The notes under the pieces were generated by a model, which made no database searches, was not told the origin of the DNA, and saw only the letters and a program-made list of their open reading frames with translations. Made by a program: the position numbers and the translations under genes. This document shows positions 11,375 to 20,160 of a stretch of 64,000 bases of DNA, in pieces; position 1 is the stretch's first letter; each line of letters begins with the position of its first letter. Source of the DNA: Propionicicella superfundia DSM 22317 (GTDB lineage Bacteria; Actinomycetota; Actinomycetes; Propionibacteriales; Propionibacteriaceae). The stretch lies in contig NZ_KE384021.1 of the NCBI RefSeq assembly GCF_000423465.1, positions 551,164 through 615,163 on the forward strand, written 5' to 3'.

Positions 11375-13282
11375 GTGACGCCATTGGAAACCGTGACCCC
11401 CATCGCCGCGACGGGCGTGTTCTCGCTCGCGTGGCTGCTGATCGCCGTACCGCTGGTCTGTGCCGGCGTCCTCCTGCTGCTCGGCCGTGTCGCCGACGGC
11501 TGGGGGCACCTGCTGGCCACCGCGGCGCCGATCTTCTCCTTCGTCCTCGCCGTCGTCCTGTTCGGCACCCAGCTCGGCGCGGCGCCCGACCAGCGGGTCG
11601 TCGAGCTCTCGCTGTACCAGTGGTTCGCGACCGGGGGCTGGGACATCGGCGTCGGCCTGCGCATCGACCCGCTGTCGATCCTGTTCGTGCTGCTCATCAC
11701 CGGCGTCGGCAGCCTCATCCACGTGTACTCGATCGGGTACATGGCGCACGACCCGAAGCGGCGCCGCTTCTTCGCGTTCCTCAACCTGTTCGTGGCGGCC
11801 ATGCTCGTCCTCGTCCTGGCCGACAACTACCTCGTGCTGTTCGTCGGCTGGGAGGGCGTCGGCCTGGCGTCGTACCTGCTGATCTCCTTCTGGCAGGAGC
11901 GGCCCGCGGCGGCCGCGGCCGGCAAGAAGGCGTTCGTGATGAACCGTGTCGGCGACCTCGGACTGACGATGGCCATCTTCTCCATGCTGGCCATGTTCGG
12001 ATCGTCGAAGTTCACCGACGTCGCCGAGCATGCCCCGGGGCTCACGCCGCTGTGGGCCACGCTCATCGGGATCTTCCTTCTCGTCGGGGCCTGCGGCAAG
12101 TCGGCCCAGGTGCCCCTGCAGGCCTGGCTGCTGGACGCGATGGAGGGTCCGACCCCCGTGTCGGCGCTCATCCACGCGGCGACGATGGTCACGGCGGGCG
12201 TCTACCTCGTGGTCCGCTCGCACGACATCTTCGAACTCAGCGCGGTGGCGTCCTTCGCCGTCGTCGTCGTCGGCACCGTCACCCTGCTGGCCGGCGCGTG
12301 GATCGGCTGCGCCAAGGACGACATCAAGAAGGTCCTCGCCGGGTCGACGATGTCGCAGATCGGCTACATGATGCTCGCCGCCGGGATCGGCCCGGCCGGC
12401 TACGCCTTCGCGATCTTCCACCTGCTGACCCACGGCTTCTTCAAGGCCAATATGTTCCTCGGGGCCGGGTCGGTCATGCACGCGATGAACGACGACGTGA
12501 ACATGCGGCACTACGGGGCACTGGCGAAGGTGCTGCCGATCACGTTCTGGACGTTCGCGGCCGGGTACCTGGCGATCATCGGCTTCCCGGGCTTCGCGGG
12601 CTACTTCTCCAAGGATCACATCATCGAGGCCGCGTTCGGGCAGAACGTCGTCATCGGGCTGTGCGCCCTCCTCGGGGCCGGCGTGACCGCGTTCTACATG
12701 ACCCGCCTCATGCTGATGACCTGGTTCGGGACGAAGCGGTGGCGGAAGGACGTCCACCCGCACGAGTCTCCGCTGACCATGACGATCCCGCTGATCCTCC
12801 TCGGCATCGGCAGCGTCGTCGGCGGCTTCGCCCTCAACTTCTGGATCCAGGACTGGCTGGAGCCCTCCACCGGAGCCCATCCTCACGAGGTCAGCCTGCT
12901 GCCCACGCCGATCGGGCTCGCGACCCTGGCCGTCGTGGCCGTCGGCATCGTGGTGGCGTGGATCATGTTCGGGCGCAAGGAGGTCCCCGACGTCGCCCCC
13001 GCCGATGTGTCACCGATCACCGTCATCGGCCGCAACGATCTGTTCGGCGACGCCGTGAACAACGCGCTCGTGGTCACCCCGACCCGCGTCGTCGCCGAGA
13101 ACGTCATCCTCGCCGACGACACGCTCGTGGACGGTGCGGTGATGGGAAGCGCAGCGGCCGTCGGCGGGCTGGCGGGCCAGTTGCGGAAGATCCAGAACGG
13201 GTCCGTGCGGACGTACGCGCTGGTGATGATGGCCGGCACGGTCCTCGTCGGTCTGGTGCTGATCCTCGGCCAGTGGGTCTGA
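11375..13282 (+). CDS. nuoL: NADH-quinone oxidoreductase subunit L
   Basis: This 635-residue antiporter-like proton-pumping subunit lies at the distal end of the membrane arm. FVGWEGVGLASYLLISFWQ carries the conserved Glu, and GKSAQVPLQAWLLDAMEGP carries the Lys of the proton channel. The C-terminal part provides the lateral amphipathic helix typical of NuoL. It begins with GTG at 11375, 10 bp after nuoK, with GAGGGACGAG upstream as Shine-Dalgarno. Confidence 0.97.
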   Translation: MTPLETVTPIAATGVFSLAWLLIAVPLVCAGVLLLLGRVADGWGHLLATAAPIFSFVLAVVLFGTQLGAAPDQRVVELSLYQWFATGGWDIGVGLRIDPLSILFVLLITGVGSLIHVYSIGYMAHDPKRRRFFAFLNLFVAAMLVLVLADNYLVLFVGWEGVGLASYLLISFWQERPAAAAAGKKAFVMNRVGDLGLTMAIFSMLAMFGSSKFTDVAEHAPGLTPLWATLIGIFLLVGACGKSAQVPLQAWLLDAMEGPTPVSALIHAATMVTAGVYLVVRSHDIFELSAVASFAVVVVGTVTLLAGAWIGCAKDDIKKVLAGSTMSQIGYMMLAAGIGPAGYAFAIFHLLTHGFFKANMFLGAGSVMHAMNDDVNMRHYGALAKVLPITFWTFAAGYLAIIGFPGFAGYFSKDHIIEAAFGQNVVIGLCALLGAGVTAFYMTRLMLMTWFGTKRWRKDVHPHESPLTMTIPLILLGIGSVVGGFALNFWIQDWLEPSTGAHPHEVSLLPTPIGLATLAVVAVGIVVAWIMFGRKEVPDVAPADVSPITVIGRNDLFGDAVNNALVVTPTRVVAENVILADDTLVDGAVMGSAAAVGGLAGQLRKIQNGSVRTYALVMMAGTVLVGLVLILGQWV

Positions 13283-13295
13283 GGGAGGAGTCGAG

Positions 13296-14807
13296 ATGGA
13301 GTTTCCCGTGCTCACCCTGCTGGGCCTGCTGCCGATCATCGGCGCCGTCGTCCTGTGCCTGCCGCTGAAGGGCGCCGCGCGCCCCGTCGGCATGGCGTTC
13401 GCCGTGGCCACCCTGCTCGTCGGCGTCTGGGTCACCGTCCTGTTCGTGGGCGGGGCGGACCTCAGCCAGTCGGCACCCTGGATCAAGCCCATCGGGGCGA
13501 CCTGGTCGCTGGGCCTCGACGGCATGGGCCTGTCGATGATCATGATGACGGCAGTCCTCACGCCGGTCGTGCTGCTCGCCGAGTGGCGCACAGGGGAGGC
13601 CGCACGCGGCCGGTGGACGCCGCAGGCGTTCTTCGCGCTGGTGCTGTTCCTCGAGGGACTGTCGATCTTCGTGTTCGCCGCGACCGACGTCCTGCTGTTC
13701 TACCTGTTCTTCGAGGCGACGCTCATCCCGATGTACTTCCTCATCGGCGGCTACGGCGGCCCGAAGCGGGCCGCGGCGGCGCTGAAGTTCCTGCTGTACT
13801 CGTTGTTCGGCGGGCTGATCATGCTGGCCGCCGTCGTCGGCGTGTGGGTCGTCTCCGGGGAGTCGGGCAACCCGACCTTCGTGCTCGCCGACCTGTCGAA
13901 GCTCGTCATCGACGGACCGGTCGGGCAGTGGCTGTTCATCGGGTTCATGGTGGCCTTCGCCGTGAAGGCCCCGATGGTGCCGGTCCACACCTGGCTGCCC
14001 GATGCGACCGAGCAGGCCACGCCCGGGACGTCCATCCTGCTGGTCGGCGTCCTGGACAAGATCGGCACCTTCGGGATGATCCGCTTCTGCATCGGGCTGT
14101 TCCCCGAGGCGTCCGCGTGGGCGACGCCGGTGATGGTGGTCCTCGCGCTGATCTCGATCATCTACGGCGCACTGGCCGCCATCGGCGCGAAGGACATCCT
14201 GCGGCTCATCGCCTACACCTCGATCAGCCACTTCGGCTTCATGGTGCTGGGGATCTTCGCGTTCACCACCCAGTCGCTGTCGGGCGCCATGTTCTACATG
14301 CTCAACCACGGCTTCTCGACGGCGGCGTTGTTCCTCGCCGCCGGGTTCATGATCTCCCGCCGCGGCAGCCGGCTCGTCGCGGACTTCGGCGGCGTGCAGA
14401 AGGTCGCACCGGTGCTCGCCGGGGTGTTCCTGGTGTCCGGCCTGTCCGGCCTCGCGCTGCCCGGGATGTCGAGCTTCGTGAGCGAGTTCATGGTCCTGGC
14501 CGGAACGTGGTCGCGGGCGCCGTGGGTCGCGGGCGTCGCTGCTCTCGGCATGGTGCTGTCGGCCGTGTACATCCTGTCGCTGTACCAGAAGACGATGACC
14601 GGGCCGCCGACGGAGGCGGCGTCGACGCACTTCACGCGCGACCTCACGGCGGTCGAGCGGTTCGTGATGGTTCCGGTGATCGGCGTCCTCCTGGTGTTCG
14701 GGTTCTTCCCGCAGCCGATCGTCCACCTCGTGGAGCCGGTCGCGACGGCCAGCATGCAGGCCGCCGAACAGAGCGATCCCGCACCGCAGGTCGAGGGAGT
14801 GAAGTAA
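13296..14807 (+). CDS. nuoM: NADH-quinone oxidoreductase subunit M
   Basis: This 503-residue polytopic antiporter-like subunit has the conserved Glu in YLFFEATLIPMYFLIGGYGG (about residue 148) and the channel Lys in FAVKAPMVPVHTWLPDAT (about residue 227). GAGGGAGGAG precedes the ATG. The TAA stop shares its last base with the nuoN ATG (TAATG), so translation of the two is probably coupled. Confidence 0.97.
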   Translation: MEFPVLTLLGLLPIIGAVVLCLPLKGAARPVGMAFAVATLLVGVWVTVLFVGGADLSQSAPWIKPIGATWSLGLDGMGLSMIMMTAVLTPVVLLAEWRTGEAARGRWTPQAFFALVLFLEGLSIFVFAATDVLLFYLFFEATLIPMYFLIGGYGGPKRAAAALKFLLYSLFGGLIMLAAVVGVWVVSGESGNPTFVLADLSKLVIDGPVGQWLFIGFMVAFAVKAPMVPVHTWLPDATEQATPGTSILLVGVLDKIGTFGMIRFCIGLFPEASAWATPVMVVLALISIIYGALAAIGAKDILRLIAYTSISHFGFMVLGIFAFTTQSLSGAMFYMLNHGFSTAALFLAAGFMISRRGSRLVADFGGVQKVAPVLAGVFLVSGLSGLALPGMSSFVSEFMVLAGTWSRAPWVAGVAALGMVLSAVYILSLYQKTMTGPPTEAASTHFTRDLTAVERFVMVPVIGVLLVFGFFPQPIVHLVEPVATASMQAAEQSDPAPQVEGVK

Positions 14808-16372
14808 TGCCATTCGAGTTCACCATGCCGGAGTTCCGGCTCATCGCCCCCGTCCTGATCGTGTTCGGGGTGGCCTGCATCGGAATCCTCATCGAGGCCC
14901 TCGTTCCGCGTCAGCAGCGCTTCGTGGTGCAGTCCACGCTCGCGTGCCTGTCGCTCGTCGCGGCGCTCGGCGCCACGATCGTGAACTGGCAGGCACAGTC
15001 GTTCCAGCCCGTCGTGAACGGCGTGATGATGCTCGACGGGCCGACCTACTTCATGTGGACGATGCTGCTCCTGTTCACCTTGTTCTCGCTGCTGCTGTTC
15101 GGGGAACGGCAGCTCGGCGGCGGAGCGAGCGCCTTCGCGGCGTCCGCGGCGGCGGTTCCCGGCAGCAAGCTGGAGGCCGACTCGTCCGCGGCCCGCATGG
15201 AGCACACCGAGATCTTCCCGCTGGCGCTGTTCGCGCTGAGCGGCATGCTCGTGTTCCCCGCCGCCAACGACCTGCTGACCATGTTCGTCGCGATCGAGGT
15301 CATGAGCCTTCCGCTGTACCTGATGGCCAGCATGGCCCGGCGTCGCCGACTGCTGTCGCAGGAGGCCGCGCTGAAGTACTTCCTGCTCGGTTCGACCTCG
15401 TCGGCGTTCTTCCTGTTCGGCGTCGCGCTCGTGTTCGGGTACGCGGGGTCGTTCGCGTTCGCCGACGTGGCCGCCGCCATCCACTCGCCCACGGCCGGGC
15501 ACGGCCTGCTGGTGGCCGGCGTGGGGATGCTGAGCGTCGGCGTCCTGTTCAAGGTGGGTGCCGTGCCGTTCCATTCGTGGACGCCGGACGTGTACCAGGG
15601 GTCGCCGACACCCGTGACCGGGTTCATGGCCGTGTGCACGAAGATCGCCGCCGTCGGCGGGCTGCTGCGGTTGTTCTACGTCGCGCTCGGCGCGGCCCGG
15701 TGGGACTGGCAGCTCCTGGTCGCGATCGTCGCGGTGCTGACGATCGTCGTCGGGTCGGTCGTGGCGGTCGTCCAGACCGACATCAAGCGGATGCTCGCGT
15801 ACTCGTCCATCGCGCACGGCGGGTTCATCCTCACCGCTGTCGTCGGCACCTACACCTCCCAGACGGGTCTGCACGAGGGCTACGTCGGCAGCGTCGGCGC
15901 GGTCATGTTCTACCTCGCCGCGTACGGCTTCGCGACGCTCGGGGCGTTCGCCATCGTCACGCTCGTCCGCAATGCGGGCGGGGAGGCGACGAACCTCTCG
16001 GCGTGGGCCGGGCTCGGCCGCCGGTCCCCGGTGCTCGCCGGTCTGTTCGGGTTGTTCCTGCTGAGCTTCGCCGGCATCCCGCTCACGGGCGGCTTCATCG
16101 GCAAGTTCTCCGTGTTCGAGTCCGCCTGGGAGGGCGGGTTCTGGTGGCTGGTCGTCGTCGCTGTCGTGATGAGCCTGGTCGCGGCCTTCTTCTACATGCG
16201 CGTCATCGTCATCATGTTCTTCTCCGAGCCCGCCGAGGGCACGCAGATCGGCTCGGCGAGCTGGCTGACCTGGGTCCCGATCCTCGTCGGGGCCGTCGCG
16301 ACCCTCGTCCTCGGTATTCTGCCGGGCGGAGTGCTGGAACTCGCTGCGGGTGCCGCGGGGTTCCTCCGCTAG
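14807..16372 (+). CDS. nuoN: NADH-quinone oxidoreductase subunit N
   Basis: This 521-residue third antiporter-like subunit closes the nuo operon. FVAIEVMSLPLYLMASMA has the conserved Glu and FKVGAVPFHSWTPDVYQGSP the conserved Lys. The ATG at 14807 overlaps the nuoM TAA; a second in-frame ATG six codons downstream is a possible alternative. The hydrophilic loop SAFAASAAAVPGSKLEADSS (about residues 105-125) is an insertion between helices. A candidate -10 box (TAGGAT) lies at its very end and could serve the next gene. Confidence 0.95.
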   Translation: MPFEFTMPEFRLIAPVLIVFGVACIGILIEALVPRQQRFVVQSTLACLSLVAALGATIVNWQAQSFQPVVNGVMMLDGPTYFMWTMLLLFTLFSLLLFGERQLGGGASAFAASAAAVPGSKLEADSSAARMEHTEIFPLALFALSGMLVFPAANDLLTMFVAIEVMSLPLYLMASMARRRRLLSQEAALKYFLLGSTSSAFFLFGVALVFGYAGSFAFADVAAAIHSPTAGHGLLVAGVGMLSVGVLFKVGAVPFHSWTPDVYQGSPTPVTGFMAVCTKIAAVGGLLRLFYVALGAARWDWQLLVAIVAVLTIVVGSVVAVVQTDIKRMLAYSSIAHGGFILTAVVGTYTSQTGLHEGYVGSVGAVMFYLAAYGFATLGAFAIVTLVRNAGGEATNLSAWAGLGRRSPVLAGLFGLFLLSFAGIPLTGGFIGKFSVFESAWEGGFWWLVVVAVVMSLVAAFFYMRVIVIMFFSEPAEGTQIGSASWLTWVPILVGAVATLVLGILPGGVLELAAGAAGFLR

Positions 16373-16463
16373 GATCACCGGGGCGGGCGTGAACCGCCTG
16401 CGATCCAACGGAGGTGCCAGTGTCTTGGAGGGGCGTTAGTCCGGATGCGGGACGGGTGAGCGC

Positions 16464-17453
16464 GTGAGTGCCGATGACGTGCGGTCGGTGATGGGGTCGG
16501 GTCTGGCCGACCGGATCGCCGAACAGCTTGCGCTGATCGAGGACCGTCTCCTGGCCGAGGCCCACGGCGACACGCCGTTCGTGACCGAGGCCGCCGCGCA
16601 CATCATCGCGGCGGGCGGGAAGCGTTTCCGGCCCGGAATGGTCGTGACGGTCGCCGCCCTCTACGGCACCGCTGCGGTCGAGAGCGTCGTGAAGGCGGCA
16701 CTTGCCGTGGAGCTCACCCACGTGGCGAGCCTCTACCACGACGACGTCATGGACGAGGCCGAGTTGCGTCGCGGCACGGTGAGTGCGAACAGGCGCTTCG
16801 AGAACACCGTCGCGATCCTCGTGGGCGACTTCCTCTTCGCCCGGGCGTCGGGCTGCGTCGCCGACCTGGGGGCCGGCTACGTCAAGCTCCACGCCGAGAC
16901 CTTCTCGCGCCTGGTCCAGGGCCAGATCGGAGAGGTTCAGGGCGCCGCCGCCGGCGTGTCCGCCTACGACCACTACCTGCGGGTGATCGCCGACAAGACG
17001 GCGTCCCTCATCTCGACGTCGGCGGTCTACGGCGGCATGGTGTCCGGCGCACCCGCCGGCGACCTGGCGATCCTCGCCGCTCTCGGCGACGAGATCGGCA
17101 CCGTGTTCCAGCTCTCCGACGATCTGCTCGACATCACGAGCACGCAGTCCGGGAAGACACCGGGGACCGATCTGCGCGAGGGCGTTCTCACCCTGCCGAC
17201 GCTGCTCGTCGCTGCGTCCGCCGATCCGGCCGACGCACGGCTGCAGGAACTCATCGGCCGGCCCCTGTCCGACGAAGCGGAGGTCGCCGAGGCGCTCGGC
17301 CTGCTGCGCGAGCATGCGGCGATGGGTGCCGCACGCGAGGAGATCGCGAGGCGGGCGGCGGCGGCGGAGACCCACTTGGACGCCCTGCCGGCCGGCGAGG
17401 CCAACGACGCGCTGCGGGAGCTGTGCCGCTCCGTCGTGAGCCGGTCGGCCTGA
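16464..17453 (+). CDS. Long-chain polyprenyl diphosphate synthase
   Basis: This 329-residue trans-prenyltransferase has the first Asp-rich motif in SLYHDDVMDEAELRRG (about residues 90-96) and the second in FQLSDDLLDI (about 217-222). GGKRFRPGMVV binds the pyrophosphate of the substrate. Such enzymes extend farnesyl diphosphate with isopentenyl diphosphate. In this position, 90 bp after nuoN, the family member normally makes the menaquinone side chain (heptaprenyl to nonaprenyl). The product length cannot be read from the sequence. It starts with GTG at 16464; other in-frame starts nearby are possible. Confidence 0.88.
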   Translation: MSADDVRSVMGSGLADRIAEQLALIEDRLLAEAHGDTPFVTEAAAHIIAAGGKRFRPGMVVTVAALYGTAAVESVVKAALAVELTHVASLYHDDVMDEAELRRGTVSANRRFENTVAILVGDFLFARASGCVADLGAGYVKLHAETFSRLVQGQIGEVQGAAAGVSAYDHYLRVIADKTASLISTSAVYGGMVSGAPAGDLAILAALGDEIGTVFQLSDDLLDITSTQSGKTPGTDLREGVLTLPTLLVAASADPADARLQELIGRPLSDEAEVAEALGLLREHAAMGAAREEIARRAAAAETHLDALPAGEANDALRELCRSVVSRSA

Positions 17454-17472
17454 CGGCCGACGAGAGCCGGCG

Positions 17473-18903
17473 ATGGACTACACGGAGTTCGACGCGCTGT
17501 CGCTGGGGGCGGCGATCGCGAGCGGCGACGCGTCCCCGGTCGAGGTGACCGAGTCGGCACTGGCCCTGGCCGCCGAGCGCGGCCCGGCTGTCGGGGCATT
17601 CGCCCACCTCACACCCGAGTACGCGATGGGGCAGGCCCGCGCGGCGGCCGATCGTCTGGCCCGTCGCAGCGACCTCGACCTGCCGTTGCTGTTCGGCGTG
17701 CCGTGTCCGGTCAAGGACCTGACCCGGGTGGCGGGTCTTCCGTGGGAGGCCGGCAGCCGGGCGCTGGCGGGCAACGTCGCCGATGTCGACGACGGAGTGG
17801 TCACACGCCTGCGGGACGCGGGCACGATCATGATCGGCAAGACCGCGACGCCCGAGTTCGGCTTCCCGTGTTACACCGAGCCCGACTCCGGCCCGGCCGC
17901 CCGAACGCCGTGGGACCTGTCGCGCTCGGCCGGCGGATCCAGCGGGGGAGCGGCTGCCGCGGTCGCGGCGGGCATCGTCCCCATCGCGCACGGCTCCGAC
18001 GGCGGCGGCTCGATCCGCATCCCGGCCGCCGTCTGCGGCCTCGTCGGGCTGAAGGCGAGCCGGGGCCGGATCAGCCCCGGGCCGTTCCGCGTGGAGGGAC
18101 CGGGCCTCGGGTCCGACGGCGTCCTCACTCGAACCGTGCGCGACACGGCCGCCGCGCTGGATGCCCTCGCGGGGCCGCTGCCCGGTGACCAGTACGTCGC
18201 CCCTGCGCCGCGGACGTCGTTTCTGAAGTCGTGTCAGCACCTGCCGGCCGGGCTGCGCATCGGCGTCCTCACCACGCCTGTCGTGACCGCCGACGCAACC
18301 GTGCATCCGGCGGCGCTGCGTGCCGTGGAGGCGCTCATCCCGGTTCTCGTCGACCTCGGCTGCGAGGTGTCGCAGGCGCCACCGCCGTTCCTTCCCGAGC
18401 AGTGGGACGTGTTCCGTGCGATCTGGGCGGTCGACGCGACGCAGCTGCCCGTGTCGGCCGCTCAGCTCGACCTGTGCGTCCCGTTGACGCGCTGGCTGCG
18501 CGAGCGCGGGGCCGCGGTGTCCGGCGCGGAGTACGCGGCTGCGCTCACCGACATGCAGCGGCTCACCCGCGATGTCGCGCGCACGTGGGCGGGCTTCGAT
18601 GCCGTTCTCACTCCGACGCTCGCGGGGCCGCCCGCGCTCGTCGGCGGCCTGCGCGACGACGCCGACCCGGCTGCCGACTTCGAGGCGCAGACCCGGTTCA
18701 CGCCCTGGACCAGCATCGCCAACCTGACCGGCCGTCCCTCCATCAGCCTGCCGACGCACCGAGAGGTGGTCGGCGGCGTCGAACTGCCTTTCGGCACGAT
18801 GCTCACCGGCACCTGGGGCTCCGAGCCGACGCTTCTCGCCCTCGCGGCGGCCCTCGAAGAGGCCATCGCCTGGCCCCGTCCGTCCGGGATCCGCGCCGCC
18901 TGA
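17473..18903 (+). CDS. Amidase (amidase-signature family)
   Basis: This 476-residue enzyme of the amidase signature family hydrolyses amide bonds through a Ser-cisSer-Lys triad. The Lys is in [11 protein letters not shown] (about residue 80), the cis-Ser in [17 protein letters not shown] (about 156) and the nucleophile Ser in [12 protein letters not shown] (about 180). It resembles stand-alone amidases (AmiC/AtzF-like) more than GatA, since no GatC or GatB is nearby. The substrate is unknown. It starts 19 bp after the prenyl synthase and may share its transcript. A palindromic repeat begins 19 bp after its stop. Confidence 0.85.
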   Translation: MDYTEFDALSLGAAIASGDASPVEVTESALALAAERGPAVGAFAHLTPEYAMGQARAAADRLARRSDLDLPLLFGVPCPVKDLTRVAGLPWEAGSRALAGNVADVDDGVVTRLRDAGTIMIGKTATPEFGFPCYTEPDSGPAARTPWDLSRSAGGSSGGAAAAVAAGIVPIAHGSDGGGSIRIPAAVCGLVGLKASRGRISPGPFRVEGPGLGSDGVLTRTVRDTAAALDALAGPLPGDQYVAPAPRTSFLKSCQHLPAGLRIGVLTTPVVTADATVHPAALRAVEALIPVLVDLGCEVSQAPPPFLPEQWDVFRAIWAVDATQLPVSAAQLDLCVPLTRWLRERGAAVSGAEYAAALTDMQRLTRDVARTWAGFDAVLTPTLAGPPALVGGLRDDADPAADFEAQTRFTPWTSIANLTGRPSISLPTHREVVGGVELPFGTMLTGTWGSEPTLLALAAALEEAIAWPRPSGIRAA

Positions 18904-18922
18904 GACGCGTCGCGCCTCCCCG

Positions 18923-19008
18923 CGTAGCTACGCCGCGGCCGGGAAGCTACGGGGCGCCCGGTAGCTTCCCGGCCTTCGCGTAGCTACATGGTCGGACGGG
19001 TAGCTACG
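18923..19008. repeat. 86-bp palindromic repeat, copy 1 (GTAGCTAC family)
   Basis: This repeat is near-identical (5 mismatches in 86) and in the same orientation as 20032-20117. It contains three 8-bp GTAGCTAC palindromes (18924-18931, 18980-18987, 19000-19007). Between the first two is a perfect 14-bp inverted repeat (18937-18950 with 18961-18974, arm GGCCGGGAAGCTAC) around a 10-nt loop. It starts 19 bp after the amidase stop and supplies the last eight sense codons and the stop of the minus-strand gene at 18984. This is REP/BIME-like architecture, with no T-run to suggest an ordinary terminator. Confidence 0.9.
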
Positions 19009-19937
19009 TTCGGGCGGCGCTCACCGTGGCGTGACGCCTTCGGCGCGATGGCGAAGGCCCGGTCGAGGACGCCGCGCAGTCTCTCGCGATCCCAGGCCTC
19101 ACGCCATCCCCACCGGCAGAGCCAGTAGCTCGCCCCGCGGATGCGCTCCTCGCGCCGCTTCTCGCGCATGATCGCGTCGGCGGGCACCTCTCCGGGGCGC
19201 AACAGCGTGTCGTACTTCGCAGCCCCGTCGCATTCGCCGACCAGCCTCGCGTCCTCCCAGCAGAAGTCGACGGTGGCCAGCACCTCGCCGACGTTGACGA
19301 CCGGATACTGCAGGACCGGCGGCGGGTAACCCAGCCGCTGGATCTGGAGGCGACTGACCGACTCCAACGGCGATTCCGCGCGGCCATCGGCGAAGTCGGC
19401 GGCCTTCTCTGCTCGCCGCGCTCCGGGACGCCCCTGCGCCCTCGCCGCCGAGAGGCGCAGCAGGTCGCGGCTGACCCCGGCGGCCATCGCCGCGTCACAG
19501 GAGATCACGCCCCATTCGATCTCCAGCAGTCGTGCGAGGTCGATCGCCGTCCGTGCGAGGCTGGTGACCGGCAGTCCATCCATCTCGACGATCTCATCGT
19601 CCTCAAGGCGGCAGCGGCGAAGATGCACCACCGAGCCGCGTCGTCCGTGTCCGCCGCCGTCGCGCGTCACCCAGACCCGGTCGAGGCCGGTGCCCGGCAG
19701 CGGAAGCTCATGCAGAACCGCCGCCGAGAGGTGGCTCAGGACACTTCCCGCACCCAGCAGCGGCATGGTCGCCACGAGGAGCTGCCGGTGACGTGCACGT
19801 GCGTCGAGTTGCTGAGTCCGCGTGTAGGTTCCACGCCTCACCCGCTCCAGTTCTCCGGTGTTCCGCGCGCGCCGGAGATCGTGTTTCGTGAGTCCCTCGT
19901 CCACGAGGAGTTCTGCCGCTGTCTTCAGTTGGTCCAC
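18984..19937 (-). CDS. AbiEi-antitoxin-N/DUF559-like protein
   Basis: This 317-residue protein starts with GTG at 19937. The N-terminal about 60 residues (ELLVDEGLTKHDLRRARNTGELERVRRGTY) resemble the winged-helix domain of AbiEi-type antitoxins. The C-terminal part, with ESPLES, then ATVDFCWEDARLVGECDGAAKY (about residues 225-246), matches the E...D...ExD..K layout of DUF559/Vsr-like PD-(D/E)XK nuclease folds. No AbiEii nucleotidyltransferase partner is adjacent, so a toxin-antitoxin role is not supported. It is bracketed by two 86-bp repeats, and its final codons lie inside one of them. The actual function is unknown. Confidence 0.75.
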   Translation of the reverse strand: MDQLKTAAELLVDEGLTKHDLRRARNTGELERVRRGTYTRTQQLDARARHRQLLVATMPLLGAGSVLSHLSAAVLHELPLPGTGLDRVWVTRDGGGHGRRGSVVHLRRCRLEDDEIVEMDGLPVTSLARTAIDLARLLEIEWGVISCDAAMAAGVSRDLLRLSAARAQGRPGARRAEKAADFADGRAESPLESVSRLQIQRLGYPPPVLQYPVVNVGEVLATVDFCWEDARLVGECDGAAKYDTLLRPGEVPADAIMREKRREERIRGASYWLCRWGWREAWDRERLRGVLDRAFAIAPKASRHGERRPNVATRPTM

Positions 19938-20031
19938 GAGTTCACCGAAGCACAGTCCTCCCGTGCCGTGATCGAGTTATCCACAGGGCGCCGTGCGCAG
20001 AGCACGACACCGCCCCGGCCGCGATGCCTGA

Positions 20032-20117
20032 CGTAGCTACGCCCCGGCCGGGAAGCTACTGGGCGCCCGGTAGCTTCCCGGCCTTCGCGTAGCTGCGTGG
20101 CCGGACGGGTAGCTACG
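20032..20117. repeat. 86-bp palindromic repeat, copy 2 (GTAGCTAC family)
   Basis: This is a direct-orientation partner of 18923-19008, with 81 of 86 positions identical. It carries GTAGCTAC palindromes at 20033-20040 and 20109-20116; the middle one is mutated to GTAGCTGC (20089-20096). The 14-bp inverted repeat with GGGCGCCC in the loop is preserved. It sits 43 bp downstream of the stop of the sugar dehydrogenase gene and 94 bp upstream of the GTG of the AbiEi-like gene. Confidence 0.9.
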
Positions 20118-20160
20118 CGGGCGCGGGCGGCACACCGGGAGACCGGGCACGCGACATCGC

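Noticed and set aside
18923..20117. Insertion sequence or transposon with terminal repeats around the AbiEi-like gene
   Set aside because: The flanking repeats are direct, not inverted, no transposase is encoded between them and no target duplication is evident.
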